DNA of 8,017 nucleotides, from contig JAHFLI010000053.1 in assembly GCA_023255615.1 (NCBI GenBank), forward strand, positions 1 through 8,017, written 5' to 3'. The number at the start of each line of letters is the position of its first letter. The first letter of the stretch is position 1. The notes beneath the pieces are model-generated. The model had not been told where the DNA came from. It made no database searches and was given only the letters and a program-made list of their open reading frames with translations. The stretch comes from Candidatus Woesearchaeota archaeon. GTDB taxonomy: Archaea > Nanobdellota > Nanobdellia > Woesearchaeales > JACQSR01. Below are positions 4,821 to 8,017 of this stretch, in pieces. Position numbers and translations under genes: made by a program.

Positions 4821-5833
4821 GATCGCTCAACACCGACTAAACAAAGATATCCAATAATCAACCCATAAAAGTAATAAATGAAACGTTCAACAAGAGTAGC
4901 ACTTGCAGCAATGACCGCAGGAATTCCAAATGAAGCGTATAACCCAATCATAATCGTTTCATAGACGCCAAATCCTCCAGGAATAAAAGAAACCATGCTC
5001 ACAAAATAAGACACGTTCACGGCACAAATAACAAAAAGAAGAGAGATGGGAAAATGAAGAGCAACAAATACAAAGTAGAGCACGAGATAGCGTACAAGCC
5101 ATTGCACTACTCCCAAAAACAAATCACCAAAGATGACTTGCTTCTTAGACACCAACGATGAAAACGTGGTGACAAAAAGATGGAGTCGCTGTACAAAAAA
5201 ATTCTCGAATGATGAAAAGGTGCGAAATCGTTTTCTCATAAAAGAAAAGAGTTTAAAAAAATAAATGGCGCGTAAGAGACGAGGAAGAAGAGTATGATCT
5301 ATTTTTCTTCTCACAACAACTCCGCCAACAACCAGAACAATCACCAGCAAGATAAAAAAACCGATGAGATGTTTCACTGGTGAAGAAATAGTCATAAAGA
5401 ATAACACAAAGAATAACGAAGGTAGAAGCAGCACAAGAAAAACAAAGGTATTAACACTTTTATCAACAATATTTGCTGCAAAATAGAGTGTTCTTTTTTT
5501 TCCATATTTTTTCGCGAGAAGAGAAGCACGCAACGGTTCTCCACCGAATCCACCTCCGGGTGCAGAGACATTGACAAAATTTGAGGCAAACAGCATCGGG
5601 AGCAATGTCCAATAGGCTACGCGAGATTCCAAGCGTCTGGTCAGCACAAACCATTTGTAATTCCACACGAGATAAAACAAACCCATGATACTAAAAGAGA
5701 GAAAAAGAAAAAACAGATCAGCGTCATTCAATACAGAAAGAATATGTCGTATATCTAACTTCCACAAGAGAATAGCCAAGAGAAGAAATGCTGCAAGAGA
5801 GAGAATAATTCGAATACGTTTCTTTGTGTCCAC
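4817..5833 (-). CDS. UPF0104 / LPG-synthase-TM flippase-like membrane protein
   Basis: A 338-residue integral membrane protein with about eight hydrophobic segments. It carries the two family signatures: PGGGFGGEPLRA (about residues 92-103) with the N-V-S lead-in, and SFIPGGFGVYE (283-293) followed by ATLVERFIYYFYGLIIGY (313-330). This is the transmembrane part of bacterial lysylphosphatidylglycerol synthase and its relatives, thought to move lipids or lipid-linked molecules across the membrane; the soluble aminoacyl-transferase domain is absent. The start is the GTG at 5833, because a BRE/TATA pair places the predicted transcription start there. A TTG at 5842 in frame is the longer alternative and lacks a ribosome-binding site. 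First gene of the minus-strand run, coupled by ATGA to the lipid kinase. Substrate unknown. Confidence 0.85.
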   Translation of the reverse strand: MDTKKRIRIILSLAAFLLLAILLWKLDIRHILSVLNDADLFFLFLSFSIMGLFYLVWNYKWFVLTRRLESRVAYWTLLPMLFASNFVNVSAPGGGFGGEPLRASLLAKKYGKKRTLYFAANIVDKSVNTFVFLVLLLPSLFFVLFFMTISSPVKHLIGFFILLVIVLVVGGVVVRRKIDHTLLPRLLRAIYFFKLFSFMRKRFRTFSSFENFFVQRLHLFVTTFSSLVSKKQVIFGDLFLGVVQWLVRYLVLYFVFVALHFPISLLFVICAVNVSYFVSMVSFIPGGFGVYETIMIGLYASFGIPAVIAASATLVERFIYYFYGLIIGYLCLVGVERS

Positions 5834-5851
5834 TATCAACAATTCTGAGTG

Positions 5852-5869
5852 ATATTTTTATTACTTTCC
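5852..5869 (-). promoter_or_regulatory. BRE and TATA box of the flippase-lipid kinase operon
   Basis: On the minus strand GGAAAG (5864-5869) is followed directly by TAATAAAAATAT (5852-5863). The octamer TAATAAAA is centred 26.5 bp before the GTG at 5833, indicating a leaderless start there. Confidence 0.5.
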
Positions 5870-5882
5870 TAAAAAAAGGAAA
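5865..5882. repeat. Inverted repeat TTTCCT-aaaaaa-AGGAAA between back-to-back promoters
   Basis: Six-base arms at 5865-5870 and 5877-5882 are separated by six A. Each arm supplies the purine-rich BRE-like element next to one of the two divergent TATA boxes, so the symmetry may simply reflect two TFB-binding elements facing away from each other. An operator is the other reading. Confidence 0.4.
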
Positions 5883-5891
5883 TCTTTAAGA
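5878..5891 (+). promoter_or_regulatory. BRE and TATA box of the small membrane protein/TOPRIM operon
   Basis: GGAAAT (5878-5883) fits the archaeal BRE pattern RNWAAW and is followed by the TATA-like CTTTAAGA (5884-5891), centred 26.5 bp before the GTG at 5914. This supports a leaderless GTG start. Confidence 0.5.
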
Positions 5892-5913
5892 AAAAAAGAT
5901 CATTAGAGAGAAC

Positions 5914-6111
5914 GTGAAAGAACACCTTAAGAAGGTTTTGAGAATAGTCGTAGGGGGCCTTTTTATTATCGTAGGGATTATCGGCCTATTTCTTCCGTTC
6001 ATTCAGGGAATTCTCCTTATTCTCATCGGGCTCGCTATTATTGAGGGCAAGCCCATTGTAAAAACACTAAAAGAAGTATGGGAAAGCATAAAAAAGAAAT
6101 TCAAGAAATAG
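5914..6111 (+). CDS. Small two-helix membrane protein, PGPGW/DUF454-like
   Basis: A 65-residue protein. A basic N-terminus (MKEHLKKVLR) leads into a hydrophobic segment about 11-27, a short break with LPFIQG (27-32), and a second segment about 33-44, then a basic, amphipathic tail ending KKKFKK. The G-x-G-L-F-x-P-x-x-Q-G-I-L-L-x-L-I-G-L-A-I hairpin resembles small bacterial and archaeal membrane proteins of the PGPGW type, whose role is unknown. The start is GTG; no ATG in frame lies before the first membrane segment, and the promoter spacing fits. Its 3' end overlaps the TOPRIM gene by 34 bp, so the two form an operon. The positive-inside rule puts both ends in the cytoplasm. Confidence 0.75.
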   Translation: MKEHLKKVLRIVVGGLFIIVGIIGLFLPFIQGILLILIGLAIIEGKPIVKTLKEVWESIKKKFKK

Positions 6112-6455
6112 AAGAATTTCTCTCAAGATTACGAGACGAAGAAAAACCGATTATTGTTGAGGGGAAAAAAGATACGCATGCATTAAAAAATCTTGGTGCA
6201 TCTCATATCACTGTACTCTATTCTGCACCACACTATAAAATAATAGAAAATATTGCAAAAAAGGACAACGGGGTCATTATTCTGACGGATTTAGACAAAA
6301 AAGGTCGTCAACTCTACAGCAAACTCAACCATGAGTTTCAGCAAAGAGGTATTCACGTTGATAATTCTTACCGCTATTTTCTTTTTCGCAAAACAAAAAT
6401 CCGTCAGATTGAAGGATTATATTCACACCTGGTAAAAGAAGGCGTTGTTGAATAA
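6078..6455 (+). CDS. Small TOPRIM-domain protein (UPF0292 family)
   Basis: The 125-residue protein is little more than a TOPRIM fold. The N-terminal acidic motif is PIIVEGKKDTHALKNLG (24-40), with E28 as the predicted catalytic or metal-binding glutamate, and the second motif is VIILTDLDKKGRQL (66-79) with D71, D73 and G76. A basic C-terminal part (RYFLFRKTKIRQIEGL, 99-114) could contact nucleic acid. TOPRIM domains occur in topoisomerases, DnaG-type primases and RNase M5; archaeal stand-alone UPF0292 proteins of this length have no settled role that I know. The first bases overlap the upstream membrane-protein gene by 34 bp in another frame. No ribosome-binding site is evident, so translation probably depends on the upstream gene. 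Its stop abuts the stop of the convergent channel gene without a gap. Confidence 0.85.
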   Translation: MGKHKKEIQEIEEFLSRLRDEEKPIIVEGKKDTHALKNLGASHITVLYSAPHYKIIENIAKKDNGVIILTDLDKKGRQLYSKLNHEFQQRGIHVDNSYRYFLFRKTKIRQIEGLYSHLVKEGVVE

Positions 6456-6914
6456 TTATTTCTTTTTTTTCTTCGTTTGGGTCTGACCCTTGATCATATT
6501 ATCAGTATCATAATGGAGAATTTTTCTCAGTACACCGCGCACGACGGTTGTGTGTTTACTAATTTGTTTGGTATTCAGCGCCTGCAACCAAAATTCCTCT
6601 CGCATCTCGACAAAATGAGAAGCGAGGAGAGAAATTCCATACAAGGCAATGCCCACTCCAGTAAACATGAACACGATCGTAAAGATTTTTCCCGCATCAG
6701 TGTGTGGTGTAATATCTCCATAGCCCACGGTTGTCATTGTGTATGCTGAAAAATAGACCGAGTCAAGATAACGCCATCCCTCAACATAATGGTAAAACGT
6801 AGCGGATCCAAAGAGGACGATAATAATAACGACAGCAGTATAGCTCAGCCGGCGATGATATCGTCGGTGTTCCTCTTCCTCCACCTTGTGGAGACTTTCA
6901 GCGTTCTTATCCAT
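6456..6914 (-). CDS. Two-transmembrane potassium channel without regulatory domain
   Basis: A 152-residue protein. A charged N-terminus (1-23) precedes TM1 (about 24-43), a pore helix LDSVYFSAYTM (50-60), the potassium selectivity filter TTVGYGD (61-67), and TM2 (about 77-100), followed by a 50-residue basic C-terminus ending in five Lys. The filter matches K+ channels exactly, so ion selectivity is a strong call; four copies would form the pore. No RCK/TrkA domain is present, unlike the calcium-gated archaeal channel MthK, so gating must come from elsewhere or from the C-terminal helix. It has its own TATA box just after the lipoprotein stop, giving a leaderless ATG. Its stop abuts that of the TOPRIM gene, and its Lys codons form the T8 tract on the other strand. 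Confidence 0.9.
   Translation of the reverse strand: MDKNAESLHKVEEEEHRRYHRRLSYTAVVIIIVLFGSATFYHYVEGWRYLDSVYFSAYTMTTVGYGDITPHTDAGKIFTIVFMFTGVGIALYGISLLASHFVEMREEFWLQALNTKQISKHTTVVRGVLRKILHYDTDNMIKGQTQTKKKKK
6463..6470 (+). terminator. T8 terminator of the membrane protein/TOPRIM operon
   Basis: Eight consecutive T begin seven bases after the TOPRIM stop on the plus strand. The same bases read in reverse are the AAA/AAG codons of the channel's poly-Lys tail. Confidence 0.55.
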
Positions 6915-6936
6915 AAAGAAATTTCTTCACTCTTTG

Positions 6937-6944
6937 ATATATAA
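6937..6944 (-). promoter_or_regulatory. TATA box of the potassium channel gene
   Basis: TTATATAT on the minus strand is centred 26.5 bp before the ATG at 6914, predicting a leaderless mRNA. It begins three bases after the lipoprotein stop codon, so that gene's last codons supply the upstream promoter sequence. Confidence 0.6.
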
Positions 6945-6947
6945 GCC

Positions 6948-7127
6948 TTATCCTCCGCTTGGTGATGACTCAGGGGGACAATCACAATCGACAACGATAT
7001 GATAGAGGGTAACGCATTTGCATTTTTTAGGGGGTTGTTGATTACCACCGCCGGAAGTAGATGAAGAGCACCCTGTCAAAACCACCAGAAGAATAAGGAA
7101 TATCGCAATGAATATCTTGGTATTCAT
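6948..7127 (-). CDS. Small secreted Cys-rich lipoprotein, unknown function
   Basis: A 59-residue gene with a clear signal peptide: MNTK, a hydrophobic core IFIAIFLILLVV (5-16), then a lipobox LTGC (17-20). C20 would be the lipid-anchored first residue of a mature 40-residue peptide outside the membrane. A Ser/Gly/Asn/Gln linker (21-33) leads to KKCKCVTLYHIVVDCDCPP (34-52), two Cys-x-Cys pairs nine residues apart (C36, C38, C48, C50) that could bind a metal or form disulfides. The C-terminus is ESSPSGG. The start is supported by a TATA box CTTTAAAT at 7151-7158, centred 27.5 bp upstream. It is divergent from htpX and upstream of the potassium channel. I do not recognise a family; the lipobox and promoter make a real gene likely. 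Confidence 0.7.
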   Translation of the reverse strand: MNTKIFIAIFLILLVVLTGCSSSTSGGGNQQPPKKCKCVTLYHIVVDCDCPPESSPSGG

Positions 7128-7150
7128 AGAAAATACTAATATAAATTACT

Positions 7151-7158
7151 ATTTAAAG
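7151..7158 (-). promoter_or_regulatory. TATA box of the small lipoprotein gene
   Basis: CTTTAAAT on the minus strand is centred 27.5 bp before the ATG at 7127, again fitting a leaderless start. Confidence 0.55.
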
Positions 7159-7192
7159 GTGTGTGATTTTCAGAGAAAGATCATTCATAACA

Positions 7193-7200
7193 TTTTTAAA
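7193..7200 (+). promoter_or_regulatory. TATA box of htpX
   Basis: TTTTTAAA is centred 26.5 bp before the ATG at 7223, which favours that ATG over the in-frame ATG at 7232. Confidence 0.6.
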
Positions 7201-7222
7201 CGCACGTCTCTTCACGAGGTTC

Positions 7223-8017
7223 ATGTCTTTCATGAATCAATTCAAAACAGTAATACTTTTGGGAGCATTAACTGGTCTCATGCTTCTCATTGGGAGCTTT
7301 TGGGGAACCACTGGATTAATCATCGGATTCGTCTTCGCTCTTCTCTTGAATTTCATATCGTATTTCTTTTCCGACAAAATTGTTCTTGCCATGTACCGTG
7401 CAAAAGAAGTCTCCGAAAAAGAGGAACCTCAATTCTACGCCATCGTACGGGAAACATCTCAATTGGCAAAACTACCGATGCCGAAAGTGTATCTTATTCC
7501 CTCTGAATCGCCAAATGCCTTTGCAACGGGTAGAAATCCAGGGCATGCAGCAGTTGCAGCAACAACCGGTATTCTCGCATTGTTATCAAAAGAAGAATTA
7601 CGCGGAGTGATCGCTCATGAAATTTCTCATATCAAGAATCGAGACATTTTAATTTCTTCCGTTGCCGCAACCATTGCAGGAGTTATTTCATTTGTTGCGC
7701 ATATGGCACAATGGAATCTCTTCTTTGGAGATCGTGATCGAGAAGGAGGAAATATGATTGGAATGCTGTTGTTAGCAATTCTCACACCAATCATTGCAAT
7801 GATTATTCAACTCTCTATTTCACGAAGCCGAGAATATCTCGCTGATGAAACCGGAGCAAAGCTGATCAAACAACCTCACGCATTAGCAGATGCCCTTGAA
7901 AAATTAGATGGATCAATCAAGCATCATCCCATGGGAATGGGTAGTGCGTCAACAGCACATTTGTTTATTGCAAATCCATTCAACGCAAAAGGATTCATTA
8001 ACTTACTTTCAACTCAT
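7223..8017 (+). CDS. htpX: HtpX-family M48 zinc metalloprotease, cut by the right window edge
   Basis: 265 residues are visible. Two hydrophobic segments open the protein (about 8-25 and 29-49), followed by a cytoplasmic region with VYLIPSESPNAFATGRNP (89-106). The zinc site is HEISH (132-136): H132 and H136 bind zinc and E133 is catalytic; the third ligand is E204 in SRSREYLADE (200-209). Two more hydrophobic segments (about 143-163 and 178-199) flank a charged loop. HtpX degrades misfolded or damaged membrane proteins. The last visible residues, LLSTH, correspond to the family's usual near-terminal STHP segment, so only a short tail is missing. The start at 7223 is set by the TATA spacing; 7232 is the alternative. 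The gene is divergent from the small lipoprotein gene. Confidence 0.95.
   Translation, partial: MSFMNQFKTVILLGALTGLMLLIGSFWGTTGLIIGFVFALLLNFISYFFSDKIVLAMYRAKEVSEKEEPQFYAIVRETSQLAKLPMPKVYLIPSESPNAFATGRNPGHAAVAATTGILALLSKEELRGVIAHEISHIKNRDILISSVAATIAGVISFVAHMAQWNLFFGDRDREGGNMIGMLLLAILTPIIAMIIQLSISRSREYLADETGAKLIKQPHALADALEKLDGSIKHHPMGMGSASTAHLFIANPFNAKGFINLLSTH

Noticed and set aside
5392..5666. Minus-strand open frames overlapping the flippase-like gene in other frames
   Set aside because: They fall inside a gene with intact family signatures and have no independent support.
5834..5842. TTG at 5842 as the start of the flippase-like gene
   Set aside because: It would leave the start about 17 bp from the TATA centre and has no ribosome-binding site; GTG at 5833 fits the common spacing. 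It cannot be fully excluded.
6845..7048. Minus-strand frame overlapping the lipoprotein and channel starts
   Set aside because: It is out of frame with both and lacks a promoter; the lipoprotein frame has a lipobox and a TATA box.
7108..7610. Plus-strand frames overlapping the start of htpX
   Set aside because: They read across the promoter and the HtpX coding region in the wrong frames; HtpX is unmistakable in its own frame.
1..8017. CRISPR arrays, tRNAs, rRNA, transposons or integrase-type elements
   Set aside because: No spaced direct repeats, no tRNA-like T-loop sequences in the gaps, and no transposase motifs were seen.

Overview
The window looks like chromosomal DNA from an AT-rich archaeon, most likely a DPANN lineage (Woesearchaeota/Pacearchaeota/Nanoarchaeota-like). 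The evidence is a one-polypeptide primase joining a PriS catalytic domain to a PriL-type iron-sulfur domain, a UPF0292 TOPRIM protein, an HTH-MNT/HEPN gene pair, archaeal TATA boxes, and oligo-T terminators without strong hairpins. The lineage is inferred from protein character. No rRNA, tRNA, CRISPR array or insertion sequence was seen.

Layout. (1) 1-1753, accessory DNA: the first 22 codons of an unidentified minus-strand gene, then a divergent two-gene operon of a winged-HTH nucleotidyltransferase (MNT) and a HEPN protein. Convergent to it is a second toxin-antitoxin-like pair, a PBECR-like small protein and a DUF2283 protein. (2) 1900-2553: a lone class I SAM methyltransferase. (3) 2550-5833, minus strand: a three-gene run of a flippase-like membrane protein (UPF0104), a diacylglycerol-kinase-type lipid kinase and the fused DNA primase. 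(4) 5914-6455: a divergent pair of a two-helix membrane protein and a small TOPRIM protein. (5) 6456-7127, minus strand: a two-helix potassium channel and a 59-residue Cys-rich lipoprotein gene. (6) 7223 to the right edge: HtpX membrane protease, cut a few residues before its end.

Gene expression signals are very regular. Seven clear TATA-like octamers lie with their centre 26.5-27.5 bp from a start codon, so most first genes appear to be leaderless. Partner genes inside operons overlap by ATGA. This spacing rule also decides starts, for example GTG at 5833 for the flippase and GTG at 5914 for the small membrane protein. Convergent genes abut or overlap at their stop codons. In three cases the Lys-rich end of the minus-strand protein supplies the oligo-T tract that would terminate the plus-strand transcript.

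The points most worth following are the palindromic operator candidates over the MNT/HEPN promoter, the non-canonical HEPN motif, the second toxin-antitoxin pair beside it, the fused primase and its lipid-gene operon, the poly-Lys/terminator coupling, and the micro-lipoprotein with a CxC-CxC pattern.
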